64,000 nucleotides of DNA from the NCBI RefSeq assembly GCF_900142445.1, contig NZ_FRAV01000007.1, positions 1-64,000 of the forward strand, in the 5' to 3' direction. Position numbers and translations under genes: made by a program. This DNA comes from Chryseobacterium polytrichastri. Lineage in GTDB: Bacteria; Bacteroidota; Bacteroidia; Flavobacteriales; Weeksellaceae. Within the stretch, counting starts at the first letter, position 1. Each line of letters begins with the position of its first letter. Below are positions 36,031-44,609 of this stretch, in pieces. The notes beneath the pieces are model-generated. The model was given only the letters and a program-made list of their open reading frames with translations. It ran no database searches and was not told where the DNA came from.

Positions 36031-36135
36031 TTAAAGATCAATGTTTTCATGTTGAAGTTGTTTTTCTTTGTTCATGGAATGTTTACGCCCTTTTAAGAAA
36101 AGTAATAAGTTTAAAAGCATTATATATGAAATCAT
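36031..36135 (-). pseudogene. C-terminal remnant of a third small membrane protein copy
   Basis: A 34-codon piece MISYIMLLNLLLFLKGRKHS... ending in EKQLQHENIDL resembles the tail NKEVINENTDL of the 139-residue protein, preceded by one hydrophobic helix. The frame is open a little farther upstream but has no start region. It fits a decayed tandem duplicate; it could instead be a small membrane peptide gene. Confidence 0.5.
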
Positions 36136-36160
36136 ATTGAATATTTTATAAATATTATAG

Positions 36161-36178
36161 TTTCAGTAATTTTTGAAA
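36161..36178. promoter_or_regulatory. Palindromic operator-like site B
   Basis: TTTCA-N8-TGAAA, located 35 bases beyond the regulator stop and before the small membrane genes. It shares the 18-base string TAATTTTTGAAAGTTTAT with site A at the regulator promoter. Confidence 0.6.
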
Positions 36179-36213
36179 GTTTATCTGAAATAAAAAAGGA
36201 TTTGAAGCCCTTT

Positions 36214-36717
36214 TTACTTTAATAAGTTGGTAATCTTTCCGACCAGCCAGTGATCATCACTTTTAATCGCCAGATCCATAATATTATTTATTTTTCCTGT
36301 TACAGAACTGAAATCATCCATTAGTTTAATAAATTCTTTCGCTCCTTCGGAATCTTTATCTTCTATATTTTTAAGTTCTTCTAAAAATGCAATTACCGGT
36401 TCAATCTCTCTTTTCCTGCGCTCTTTTGTAATTTGTTTGAATAAATACCAAACATCTTTTTCTGCTACAAAATATTCTTTCCTCTCTCCTTTTACGAATT
36501 CTTTCCTTACAATTCCCCAATCCATCAAGGCCCGAAGATTCATATTTGCATTTCCTCTTGAAATCTCAAGTTGCTCCATCACCTCATCGGTAGATAATGC
36601 TTTATCACTTGCCAAAAGTAATGCATGCACCTGCGCCATCGTACGATTGATTCCCCAATTGGTAGCAAAGGTACCCCAAGTCTGAATGTATTTTTCTTTA
36701 GCTTCTGAAAGTTGCAT
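36214..36717 (-). CDS. GbsR/MarR-type transcriptional regulator
   Basis: A 167-residue winged-helix protein of the GbsR family. The opening EAKEKYIQTWGTFATNWGINRTMAQVHALLLAS and the recognition helix region STDEVMEQLEISRGNANMNLRALMDWGIVRKEFVKGERKEYF (about 42-85) are the family signature; a C-terminal dimerisation helix follows. Known GbsR proteins repress osmoprotectant genes, but in Bacteroidota the family is found with other gene sets. It heads the minus-strand cluster down to 31687. A palindrome covers its promoter and a second lies just behind it, so self-repression plus control of the downstream genes is likely. Confidence 0.9.
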   Translation of the reverse strand: MQLSEAKEKYIQTWGTFATNWGINRTMAQVHALLLASDKALSTDEVMEQLEISRGNANMNLRALMDWGIVRKEFVKGERKEYFVAEKDVWYLFKQITKERRKREIEPVIAFLEELKNIEDKDSEGAKEFIKLMDDFSSVTGKINNIMDLAIKSDDHWLVGKITNLLK

Positions 36718-36743
36718 TTTGTTTGATCTTTTAATTTCTATTA

Positions 36744-36787
36744 CAAATATAATGATAATTTTTGAACTTTCAATAATTTTTGAAAGT
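36744..36787 (-). promoter_or_regulatory. Promoter of the GbsR-type gene with overlapping operator A
   Basis: On the minus strand: TTG at 36773-36771, 19-base spacer, TATATTTG at 36751-36744, a good Bacteroidota promoter. The -33 TTG is part of the palindrome ACTTTCA-N8-TGAAAGT (36766-36787), so a bound protein would block sigma contact. Confidence 0.65.
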
Positions 36788-36834
36788 TTATTTTAAAATA
36801 AAACAGACATCCGGTATGAATGCCTGTTTTAGCT

Positions 36835-38805
36835 TTATTTTTTGATTGCTTTATAGCTTTCAACTAATCTTATAAATTCAGATCTATAGCCTTCTTCATC
36901 TTTATTTTTTCCTTCTTTGGCTAAATCTTCAATTGTATTGAGATCTTTTTCTTTAATTAACTTAGAATCTCTTAAAACCAATCCGAACCAAGCAACAGAA
37001 GTTGCAAACTTGAAATCCGGACTTGATTGTGAAATAGACTCATTAGAATTCTTAACTACTTTTGTTATTTCTGTACTTTTATCTCCATCAGGTTTTTTAT
37101 AACGGAACTTCACAGTCGCCAACTCATTGCCGAAATTTTCTGTAGTTGAAGTTGAAGAATATTTTAACTTACTTTCTTTAGGAGCATATGCAGAACTAAT
37201 ACCTGTAGGAATCACTTCATACAAAGCAGTTACCGTGTGTCCGCTACCCAATTCTCCTGCATCAATTTTATCGTTAGTAAAATCTTCGTTTCTTAATTTT
37301 CTGTTTTCATAACCAATTAATCGATATGATTTTACAAATTTTGGATTAAACTCAATCTGAATTTTCACATCTTTAGCAATGGTGTACATACTTCCGGCAA
37401 ATTCTCTTCCCAAGAATTTATTCGCTTCCTGTAAATTATCAATATAAGCATAGTTGCCGTTTCCTTTATCTGCCAAGGTTTCCAATCTGTTATCTTTGTA
37501 ATTTCCCATTCCGTAGCCAAGACAGGTAAGGAAAATTCCGGTTTTTCTTTTTTCTTCAATTAAAGTTTCAAGACCTTTTTCAGAAGAAATTCCAACATTA
37601 AAATCACCGTCTGTAGCCAAAACTACACGATTATTTCCCCCTTTAATAAAATTTTCCTGAGCTAATTTGTAAGCCAGTTCAATACCCTCTCCTCCGGCTG
37701 TGCTTCCTCCTGCCTGAAGTTTATCCAAAGCTTTAATAATCGTTTGTTTTTCAGCAGCTGAAGTGGGTTCCAACACTGTCCCAGCATTTCCTGCATATAC
37801 AACAATTCCGACTTTATCCTGTGGTTTGAGTTGATCCAACAATATTTTAAGCGAAGACTTTAACAAAGGAAGTTTATTACTCTCATTCATGGAACCAGAA
37901 ACATCTATCAGAAAAATAATATTGGAATTCGGAAGATTTTCCATCGCAATATTTTTTCCCTGAAGTCCAATTTTCAAAAGTTTATGATTAGGATTCCATG
38001 GAGAATCACTGTATTCGGTATTAATTCCAAAAGGTTGCTTATTTTCAGGTTGAGGATAATTATATTTAAAATAATTAATCATTTCCTCTATTCTCACCGC
38101 ATCTTTATCCACAATACTTCCGTAATTGATCATTCTTCGGATATTGGAATAAGAAGCATTATCTACATCAATAGAAAATGTAGAAACAGGTTGATTTTTA
38201 GTTGATTCAAAAGGATTTTCAACTAATGAATTATATTCTTTGTCAGTATTGGTGATTTGTTTTACCCCTTTTTTTGGGGCTGTTGTCATAATTTTTTTAT
38301 TGTAAACTTTATTATCAGTTGCTGTTTTAGCCTGTTTTATAGGTTTTGAAGGAATATTACGCTTTTGCTTTTTCTGTGAACCTACCATCGCAACACTTTC
38401 TATTGAATATTCAACTTCCAAAGCTGTCTGAGATTTAGGCTTCGGACAGCCGTTATACTCAGGCATTCCGGGAACTGTTGGGCAGGCATCATCTTTATCC
38501 AGAATTCCATCGCCATCGGTGTCCGGCCAAGGGCAACCGTTATTTTCTGCAGGTCCAGCAACCGTCGGACAAGCATCCTCTTTGTCAATTATTCCGTCTC
38601 CATCTGTATCCGGCCAAGGACAACCGTTGTTTTCTATAGGCCCGGCGACTTCTGGACATTGATCTAATTTATTGGGAATTCCGTCCTGATCTTTATCTTT
38701 TTTTACACTTAAAGGTTTTGATTCTTTTGTAGATTCGGAAACGGTTTTAGTCTTACAACTTGCTAATAAAGCTAAAGCCAATATTGATATACTAATTTTT
38801 TTCAT
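36835..38805 (-). CDS. vWA (YfbK-type) lipoprotein with thrombospondin type 3 repeats
   Basis: A 656-residue envelope lipoprotein (lipobox LLASC, Cys17). Residues ~36-121 hold calcium-binding thrombospondin type 3 repeats ([15 protein letters not shown] and two copies of DTDGDGI(I/L)DK(E/D)DACP, each closing with (E/Y)NNGCP-like loops). A YfbK N-terminal domain follows ([16 protein letters not shown]). The vWA domain (about 293-460) has an intact MIDAS motif DVSGSMNES, and a YfbK C-terminal (DUF3520) region ends near 650. It is the third gene of an operon with an ECF sigma factor and a plug-domain membrane protein. The start at 38805 gives a normal signal peptide; ATG at 38811 is two codons upstream. 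Function unknown, probably protein binding in the periplasm or at the surface. Confidence 0.9.
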   Translation of the reverse strand: MKKISISILALALLASCKTKTVSESTKESKPLSVKKDKDQDGIPNKLDQCPEVAGPIENNGCPWPDTDGDGIIDKEDACPTVAGPAENNGCPWPDTDGDGILDKDDACPTVPGMPEYNGCPKPKSQTALEVEYSIESVAMVGSQKKQKRNIPSKPIKQAKTATDNKVYNKKIMTTAPKKGVKQITNTDKEYNSLVENPFESTKNQPVSTFSIDVDNASYSNIRRMINYGSIVDKDAVRIEEMINYFKYNYPQPENKQPFGINTEYSDSPWNPNHKLLKIGLQGKNIAMENLPNSNIIFLIDVSGSMNESNKLPLLKSSLKILLDQLKPQDKVGIVVYAGNAGTVLEPTSAAEKQTIIKALDKLQAGGSTAGGEGIELAYKLAQENFIKGGNNRVVLATDGDFNVGISSEKGLETLIEEKRKTGIFLTCLGYGMGNYKDNRLETLADKGNGNYAYIDNLQEANKFLGREFAGSMYTIAKDVKIQIEFNPKFVKSYRLIGYENRKLRNEDFTNDKIDAGELGSGHTVTALYEVIPTGISSAYAPKESKLKYSSTSTTENFGNELATVKFRYKKPDGDKSTEITKVVKNSNESISQSSPDFKFATSVAWFGLVLRDSKLIKEKDLNTIEDLAKEGKNKDEEGYRSEFIRLVESYKAIKK

Positions 38806-38973
38806 GATCATTTTTTCGTTGTTAAATATAAATAAATTTAATGGCTATAATTATTTCTGATAATCAAGCTTTATATAGTAGATGCATAAATTAAAAAAGG
38901 TTTCAGTTTATTTTATTTCAATTAAGACTCAATTTTGGTTTTAATTCTTTCATTCTAAAATTCATATATAAAA

Positions 38974-40053
38974 CTATTTTTTCTTTTCAACATTTAATTC
39001 TTTTTTAGTTTCAATAACAATTACGCCGTTTACCGCTTTACTTCCATATATTGCTATTGCTTTTTCTCCTTTTACAACCGTCATCTTTTCAATGGAATTA
39101 GCATCTAAGCTTTTGAATTTTATTACATCAGAAAGTACCCCATTGATAACATACAAAGGATTTGAATCTTCTTTAAGCGAACTCACTCCACGGATGACAA
39201 TTGCATTATTGGAATCGATTTTACCTGATCCCATATTGATTGTAAGTCCAGAAACCGATCCTTGCAATGAGTTTGTAAAATATTTATTTCCTACTTTCTC
39301 CCCTAATATTGGAACTGATGTCACACTTCGTTTTATATTAGCTTTATTGTAACCCAAAACTACAGGATCAGCTCCGTTATAAGGCGTAATAGATTCAGCT
39401 TCTGCAGTTTCCTGTAAAGAACTTACTATTGAATTATTAGGTTTATTTTCAATATCCATAGAAGAGATCGGCTGTACAGAAGAAGTCATATCTTTCTTTA
39501 CCTTTTTAGTTCCCAATGCCATTACCACAACCTCTTCAATATTTTTTTGTTTTAAAGTATCAGCCTTATAAGGCACAATAGATGAAGGCGCCGGCATACT
39601 TTGCGCTACAGGATCAGAAATAAGAGAAGGAGCAATATAGGTATTAACGGTAAGGCTAGCAGAGCTTTCAATCATTGCAATTGGAGGAGGAGCTATCATT
39701 TTTTTCTCAATATTTTCTTTAACAATTTGATCTATCTTCTGAATCTTTTCAGAGGGTGCAGCAACAGTAATATTATTAATAGCTACTATATTCTTTGCTA
39801 TAATAGGCTTTGTAAGCTCAACTCCATTTTTATTTTCATTAAAAAAGTAAAATCCTCCTACCCCAATCAATAAACTTGCAGCAATTCCATACGGAAGCCA
39901 AATTGGGAGAATCCTTCTTTTTTTATGTTCTTTTGTATCTAATTTCTCTTCAACTTTAGCCCAAACTTTATCAAAACCAGGAAAAGTCGCAGGTTCATCT
40001 AAATCTTTAGAAGCCTCATTGAATTTTTTATCGATATCGTGATTATTTTCCAT
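38974..40053 (-). CDS. Anti-sigma-like membrane protein carrying SusC-type TonB plug sequences, no barrel
   Basis: A 359-residue protein. Residues 1-47 are cytoplasmic and charged, with a FDKVWAKVEEKLD helix as in anti-sigma factors. One membrane helix lies at ~48-71. The periplasmic part has a coiled, Pro-rich spacer and then SusC-plug-like sequence twice: a partial copy (171-214, IEEVVVMALGTKKVKKDMTSSV) and a full copy (229-351) with LQGSVSGLTI, IVIRGVSSL, PLYVINGV and KAIAIYGSKAVNGVIVIETKK. A TonB receptor would continue into a ~600-residue barrel; this one stops. Starts 12 bases after the ECF sigma gene. Inference: a regulator of that sigma factor with a plug-like sensing domain. Confidence 0.85.
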   Translation of the reverse strand: MENNHDIDKKFNEASKDLDEPATFPGFDKVWAKVEEKLDTKEHKKRRILPIWLPYGIAASLLIGVGGFYFFNENKNGVELTKPIIAKNIVAINNITVAAPSEKIQKIDQIVKENIEKKMIAPPPIAMIESSASLTVNTYIAPSLISDPVAQSMPAPSSIVPYKADTLKQKNIEEVVVMALGTKKVKKDMTSSVQPISSMDIENKPNNSIVSSLQETAEAESITPYNGADPVVLGYNKANIKRSVTSVPILGEKVGNKYFTNSLQGSVSGLTINMGSGKIDSNNAIVIRGVSSLKEDSNPLYVINGVLSDVIKFKSLDANSIEKMTVVKGEKAIAIYGSKAVNGVIVIETKKELNVEKKK

Positions 40054-40065
40054 TGTCTTAAAAGT

Positions 40066-40581
40066 TTAAATGTTTTGATTGATCAAAAGTTCCTGTAATT
40101 TTTTTCTGGCAAAATTGAGTTGAGATTTTGAGGTTCCTTCACTAATTGAAAGCATCGTCGCAATTTCTTTGTGCGGATATCCTTCAATCGCAAACAGGTT
40201 AAAAATCGCGCGGCAACCTTCAGGAAGAAAGCTCAATAAGCTCAAAATATCTTTCTCGAAAGAAATAGTATCTGTTGTATCCGAGGACTCTATGGAATGA
40301 TCATCCAATGAAATATGTAAAGCCTTTGTACTTCTCAATTTTTGCAGACATTCATTCACCGCAATTTTTCTGGCCCAACCTTCGAAAATATCATGATTCT
40401 GGAGTTGATCCATCTTCGTGAAAATTTTGTAGAATGTATCAGCCAATACTTCCTCAATATCTTCATCGTTTTTAAGATAGCGTTTGCAGACCGAATATAA
40501 CTTTCCCGCCATTTTTTCGTAAACTTTCCGCTGTGCATTGCGGTTGTTCCGTTGACATTCTAACAGTAATTCTCTTTCCAT
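40066..40581 (-). CDS. ECF-type RNA polymerase sigma-70 factor
   Basis: A 171-residue sigma factor. Region 2 reads RNAQRKVYEKMAGKLYSVCKRYLKNDEDIEEVLADTFYKIFTKMDQ (about 12-58) with GWARKIAVNECLQKLR after it. Region 4 reads LPEGCRAIFNLFAIEGYPHKEIATMLSISEGTSKSQLNFARKKLQELL (about 118-168). It is first in a three-gene operon, followed after 12 bases by the plug-domain membrane protein and then the vWA lipoprotein. The pairing of sigma gene with a single-span membrane protein is the usual sigma/anti-sigma layout. Confidence 0.93.
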   Translation of the reverse strand: MERELLLECQRNNRNAQRKVYEKMAGKLYSVCKRYLKNDEDIEEVLADTFYKIFTKMDQLQNHDIFEGWARKIAVNECLQKLRSTKALHISLDDHSIESSDTTDTISFEKDILSLLSFLPEGCRAIFNLFAIEGYPHKEIATMLSISEGTSKSQLNFARKKLQELLINQNI

Positions 40582-40819
40582 AGTCAGGCTTTATACTCAT
40601 ATAGATGCAGAAAATTTCAAAAAGGTTGGAAGCATCATAAACTTTTTTTTAAAATTAAGCTAAAAGGCTAAGCTGCGAAAGCTTAGAAAGGTAATTTTAA
40701 GAAATGATGAACTATAATTTCACCTTTTCATAAAAAACTTTCATTTTAAATTTAACTTTTCCCTATGTAACATATCTTACCTCTTACCGACTATTCATAT
40801 AAATAATCTTTTTATAGTA

Positions 40820-42022
40820 ATGAAAAATAACAAAATTGCATCATTACTTTTTGTTTTGTCTGCAGGAAGTATGATGTTTGCACAGGATGACTTAATTAAT
40901 AAGTTAAAAAACAACCAATCTCAAAATGCTAATTTTAAATTCACGACTTTAAAAGACGTGGGGGCAACTTCAGTAAAAAACCAGGGTTCATCTGGAACTT
41001 GCTGGAGTTATTCAGGAAATTCTTTCCTTGAATCTGAAATGCAGAGAATGGGTAAAAAGCCTGTAGATTTGGCAGAAATTTTTACGGCAAGAAATTCTTA
41101 TCACGATAAAGCAAAATTATACGTTCTTAATAACGGAGCCATTAGCTGGGGAGATGGTGGAGAATTACATGATGTAGTGAATATGTACAAGAAGTACGGA
41201 GCTGTTCCTCAAGAAGCTTATACAGGCTTAAGAAACGGACAAACAACCAACAACTTCAAAGAAATGCAGGATAAAATAAAGCCTGTGTTGGATAGTTTGG
41301 TTCAGGCAGCTACAAAAGGAAAACTTTCTGATAACTGGATGGATTCTGTAGATGCTATCTTAGATGAATATTTAGGAAAAGTTCCTGCTAACTTTACATA
41401 CCAAGGAAAGAACTATACTCCGAAAACTTTTGCTAAAGAAGTTGTAGGAATTAACCCAGAAGACTATGTTGAGTTATCTTCTTATAAAGATTATCCGTAC
41501 TACCAAAAATTTGTAGTTCCAATTCCTGATAACTGGAGCCATGACTCTGACTGGAATGTTCCAATGAAAGATCTAACAGCAATCGTTGACAACGCAGTGA
41601 GCAAAGGATATTCTGTAGGTTGGGCAACTGATGTTTCTGAGCCTTATTTCTCATACAAAAATGGGGTGGCCTATGTTCCTGATGTAGATCTGGACCAGAT
41701 TAATGCAGAAAACAAAAAAGACTTGTTTACGGAGCCTAAAAAAGACAAAACGATCACAGAAGATATGCGTCAGAAAGCGCTTAACAACCTTTCTACAACT
41801 GATGATCATGGAATGCACATCGTAGGATTAGCAAAAGATCAGTCTGGAAAAGAATATTATATGGTTAAAAACTCTTGGGGGGTAACTAATGATTTTGAAG
41901 GATATCTTTATGTAACAAGACCTTATGTTGAATATAAATCAACGGCAATCTTGGTTCACAAAAATGCGATTCCAAAAAACATTTTAAAGCAATTGAAACC
42001 TAACCAAAATATTGGTTTATAA
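40820..42022 (+). CDS. C1 family cysteine peptidase (PepC/bleomycin hydrolase type), secreted
   Basis: A 400-residue papain-fold peptidase with a signal peptide (MKNNKIASLLFVLSAGSMMFAQ). Catalytic Cys61 lies in KNQGSSGTCWSYSG, the histidine in DDHGMHIVG, and the asparagine in VKNSWG near residue 355. The order and spacing match aminopeptidase C/bleomycin hydrolase rather than true papain, but the signal peptide makes it exported, as in many Bacteroidota. It trims peptides from the N-terminus in related enzymes. Single gene with a terminator behind it. Confidence 0.92.
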   Translation: MKNNKIASLLFVLSAGSMMFAQDDLINKLKNNQSQNANFKFTTLKDVGATSVKNQGSSGTCWSYSGNSFLESEMQRMGKKPVDLAEIFTARNSYHDKAKLYVLNNGAISWGDGGELHDVVNMYKKYGAVPQEAYTGLRNGQTTNNFKEMQDKIKPVLDSLVQAATKGKLSDNWMDSVDAILDEYLGKVPANFTYQGKNYTPKTFAKEVVGINPEDYVELSSYKDYPYYQKFVVPIPDNWSHDSDWNVPMKDLTAIVDNAVSKGYSVGWATDVSEPYFSYKNGVAYVPDVDLDQINAENKKDLFTEPKKDKTITEDMRQKALNNLSTTDDHGMHIVGLAKDQSGKEYYMVKNSWGVTNDFEGYLYVTRPYVEYKSTAILVHKNAIPKNILKQLKPNQNIGL

Positions 42023-42072
42023 GAAATCACTGTTGTCATTTATTTGACAATTTTAGATATTTAAATCTGTTA

Positions 42073-42110
42073 AAAAGACTGCTCTCAGAAATTCTGGGGG
42101 CAGTTTTATT
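42073..42110. terminator. Hairpin terminator behind the C1 peptidase gene
   Basis: Stem GACTGCTCTCAG / CTGGGGGCAGTT including G-U pairs, A-rich before and T-rich after. It overlaps the last codons of the convergent ASCH gene. Confidence 0.72.
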
Positions 42111-42594
42111 TGAACTCCTGTTGGAAAGGCTCGTTATACACTACTTTAAAATATTCACACACCATCGGGGTTTTCATTGTCGGTATTTTCTGAATACGTT
42201 CGCATTCTGACTGAATATATTCCCAATACATCTCGCGCCAGCCTTCAAGACTGCGATCTCCCTCTCCGCCGTCAAAAGCAAACTGCTCTCCTACTTCATC
42301 GAATGGAATAATAGACAACGTTGTCGTTTGAATAATACAAACCGGCATATCGTCCGAATCTGTAATGATGTTATACTCCCCAATAGAAGGAATGGGCTTA
42401 TTCTCACATTCGTATCCCCATAATAAGGAACCTGTTGATGTTTTTGAACCTGTGGCAACAAGTGCGGCAATCGAAGTTGCATCTTCTTTTCCACCAAAGT
42501 GAAAAGAACCGGAAAAATCCAAAGGCTGAGAGGAGCTTTCTTTTATACTCCCTAAAAATTGATTCCAATATGTTGTTATATGATCTGAAAACAT
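42106..42594 (-). CDS. ASCH domain protein
   Basis: A 162-residue protein of the ASCH superfamily (PUA-like fold, thought to bind RNA). Matches include the helix-plus-strand ATSIAALVATGSKTSTGSLLWGYE, the strand EYNIITDSDDMPVCIIQTTTLSIIPFDEV, and the C-terminal EGDRSLEGWREMYWEYIQSECERIQ. This is the bacterial ASCH type with the G-x-K-x-(S/T) loop. Function unknown, possibly RNA binding or modification. Convergent with the peptidase gene and co-oriented with the OYE gene, but separated from it by a terminator. Confidence 0.85.
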   Translation of the reverse strand: MFSDHITTYWNQFLGSIKESSSQPLDFSGSFHFGGKEDATSIAALVATGSKTSTGSLLWGYECENKPIPSIGEYNIITDSDDMPVCIIQTTTLSIIPFDEVGEQFAFDGGEGDRSLEGWREMYWEYIQSECERIQKIPTMKTPMVCEYFKVVYNEPFQQEFK

Positions 42595-42724
42595 ATTTTA
42601 AAATTATAGTGTAAATATAACAAGTTTTGAAAATACCTATATCCTCTTTACAAACAGTTTATTTTATCTTAAAATTTCTAAATTTAAATTAATTAAATCC
42701 ACCAGAATACCTATACTAAAATAT

Positions 42725-42765
42725 AAAACCCGCTTCCAGAAAATCTGAAAGCGGGTTTTGTTTAA
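42725..42765 (-). terminator. Hairpin terminator, probably of the OYE gene
   Basis: Perfect 11-base stem AAAACCCGCTT / AAGCGGGTTTT (42725-42735, 42749-42759) with a 13-base loop, about 110 bases beyond the OYE stop on the minus strand. Confidence 0.75.
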
Positions 42766-42869
42766 AAAATAAATAGGTTGAAAATTTAATATAAATGAGT
42801 GAATTGTCAATTGGTTTACAACGCCGGTAATCTAACAACAAAGTAAATCAACAATCCATAATTGTCTTT

Positions 42870-43931
42870 TTAGTAAAGAACTCCTAAACTTTCAGCTGAA
42901 AAATTTAAAAGGTCATCTGTATTTCCTTCTTTTACTTTTTTCACCCATTCCGGGTCTTGTAAAAGAGCTCTTCCAACTGCAACAAGATCGAAATCTCCTC
43001 TTTCCAGTCTTCTGATTAATTCTGATAAATCAGCTTTCTCCGTTCCCTGTCCAGCAAATGCTCCCATAAAATCTCCTTCAAGACCTACAGAACCTACTGT
43101 AATTGTTGGCTGACCCGTAATTTTCTTAGCCCAACCTGCAAAGTTTAAATCAGAACCCTCAAATTCAGGTTCCCAAAAACGACGCTGTGAACAATGGAAA
43201 ATATCTACACCAGCTTCTTTTAAAGGTAACAACCATTCTTCCATTTCAGCAGGTGTTGTTGCTAATCTGGATTTATAATCCTGTTGCTTCCATTGAGAAA
43301 GACGGATAATGATGGTAAAATCTTCTCCAACAGCCGCTCTCATCGCTTTAACAACATCAACTGCAAATTTGCTTCTTTCTTTCAAGGTTTTCCCACCGTA
43401 TTCATCAGTTCTTGTATTGGTTACTTCCCAAAAGAATTGATCAATCAAATATCCGTGAGCCCCGTGAATTTCAAGAACATCAAACCCTAAATCTTTAGCT
43501 GATTTTGCAGAAGCTGCAAACTGAGCAATCGTATCCTGAATATCTTCCAACGTCATGGTAGAAGCCTTTTCCATATCAACCAATGGATAATCTTCAGAAC
43601 TTCTTGTATCTCCTACATGCCAGATCTGAGGTCCCATTTTTCCGCCATTTTCATGAACGGCATCAATTACGTTTTTCCAACCGTTTAACGCTTCTGTTCC
43701 GTAGAAATCGGGAATATTTTGGATATTTTTTGATCCGGGTCTGTTGATTACTGTTCCTTCAGATAAGATTAATCCTACTTCTGAAGCCGCTCTTCTTGCG
43801 TAATAATCTACGATTTGCTGAGTGGGTACTCCGTTATCAGATTGTGCTCTTGTCATCGGAGCCATTACCACTCTATTTTTAAGTTGAAGATTTTTATAAC
43901 TAAATGGACTAAATAATGCGTCTATACTCAT
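42870..43931 (-). CDS. Old yellow enzyme family alkene reductase (NADH:flavin oxidoreductase)
   Basis: A 353-residue FMN barrel enzyme that reduces activated C=C bonds of enones, quinones or nitro compounds with NAD(P)H. Motifs: LKNRVVMAPMTRAQSDNGVPTQQIVDYYARRA at the N-terminus, GGKMGPQIWHVG, the EIHGAHGYLIDQFFWEVTNTRTDEYGG signature (about 170-200), and a C-terminal GDFDLVAVGRALLQDPEW phosphate-binding strand. Transcribed divergently from an HxlR regulator across a spacer with repeated GTAAC sites, the usual layout of electrophile-responsive reductases. Confidence 0.92.
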   Translation of the reverse strand: MSIDALFSPFSYKNLQLKNRVVMAPMTRAQSDNGVPTQQIVDYYARRAASEVGLILSEGTVINRPGSKNIQNIPDFYGTEALNGWKNVIDAVHENGGKMGPQIWHVGDTRSSEDYPLVDMEKASTMTLEDIQDTIAQFAASAKSAKDLGFDVLEIHGAHGYLIDQFFWEVTNTRTDEYGGKTLKERSKFAVDVVKAMRAAVGEDFTIIIRLSQWKQQDYKSRLATTPAEMEEWLLPLKEAGVDIFHCSQRRFWEPEFEGSDLNFAGWAKKITGQPTITVGSVGLEGDFMGAFAGQGTEKADLSELIRRLERGDFDLVAVGRALLQDPEWVKKVKEGNTDDLLNFSAESLGVLY

Positions 43932-43965
43932 TTTGCAATTATTTTATATTTAACATTTTTAAATT

Positions 43966-44062
43966 GTTACACAAAGTAACTAATAATAGTTCACATTTGT
44001 ATCTTACGTAGAAAAAAAAGTGGTAACTTCGCAGTAACTTACATTAGTAACTTAAAAGTAAC
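43966..44062. promoter_or_regulatory. GTAAC operator array between OYE and HxlR genes
   Basis: An inverted pair GTTAC-acaaa-GTAAC (43966-43980) overlaps a -7-like box of the OYE gene (minus-strand TTACTTTG). Four direct copies of GTAAC(T/G) follow at 44023, 44034, 44047 and 44058, spaced 11, 13 and 11 bases, close to one helical turn. These are good candidates for the binding sites of the divergent HxlR protein. Confidence 0.6.
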
Positions 44063-44088
44063 GTATAAAAATCTAAATAAGTGGATGC

Positions 44089-44279
44089 TGTTTTAACCAC
44101 AAAAGTCACAAAAGATTAACATATAAATTATTTTAAGTTCATTCATAAACCGCATCATATAAGCACACATAAGTATTTAAAAATCTTTGATTTTTATTTT
44201 TGTGAACTTCTTTTTTTCAAAATAAGAAAGCTTAAAAGATTATAACTTTTGTGTCTTTTGTGGTTTAATTTTTAATTAG
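44089..44279 (+). repeat. ~190 bp interspersed element, copy 1 (MITE-like)
   Basis: Ends in terminal inverted repeats TTTTAACCACAAAAG and CTTTTGTGGTTTAATT. The whole stretch matches the reverse complement of 51251-51442 along its length, including the internal blocks AAGTTCAT and AAAATCTTTGATTTTTATT. It encodes no protein. Inserted between the operator array and the hxlR start. No clear target-site duplication. Confidence 0.72.
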
Positions 44280-44297
44280 TGTTAAATAAAATCTACC

Positions 44298-44606
44298 ATG
44301 AAAAAGAATGAATTAATGAAATACAGCTGCCCATTAGGCAAAGCAATGTCTGCATTGGGAAGCAAGTGGAAACCGATTATTGTATTGGTGATCAAAGACC
44401 GTAAACTTCGTTTTGGAGAGCTTGCCGTACGAATTAATGTCATCTCAAGAAAAGTTCTGACCGACCAGCTAAGAGAAATGCAAGCCGATGGATTGATCAT
44501 CAGAGAGGAGTTTAAGGAACTTCCTCCAAGAGTTGAATATTCATTGACTGAAAAGGGATTGGCGTTGTTGCCGATTTTATATTTGTTGGAGGAATGGGAA
44601 GCGTAA
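44298..44606 (+). CDS. HxlR family transcriptional regulator
   Basis: A 102-residue winged helix. Family hallmarks: CPLGKAMSALGSKWKPIIVLVI near the N-terminus, RFGELAVRINVISRKVLTDQLREMQADGLIIREEF (recognition helix), and PPRVEYSLTEKG (wing). Cys11 occupies the place of the conserved sensing cysteine of quinone/disulfide-responsive members such as YodB and HypR. It faces the OYE gene, so the pair probably senses and reduces quinone-like electrophiles. The frame stays open for 31 codons after the TAA at 44604, including 21-base tandem repeats, so the protein may once have been longer. Confidence 0.9.
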   Translation: MKKNELMKYSCPLGKAMSALGSKWKPIIVLVIKDRKLRFGELAVRINVISRKVLTDQLREMQADGLIIREEFKELPPRVEYSLTEKGLALLPILYLLEEWEA

Positions 44607-44609
44607 TTT

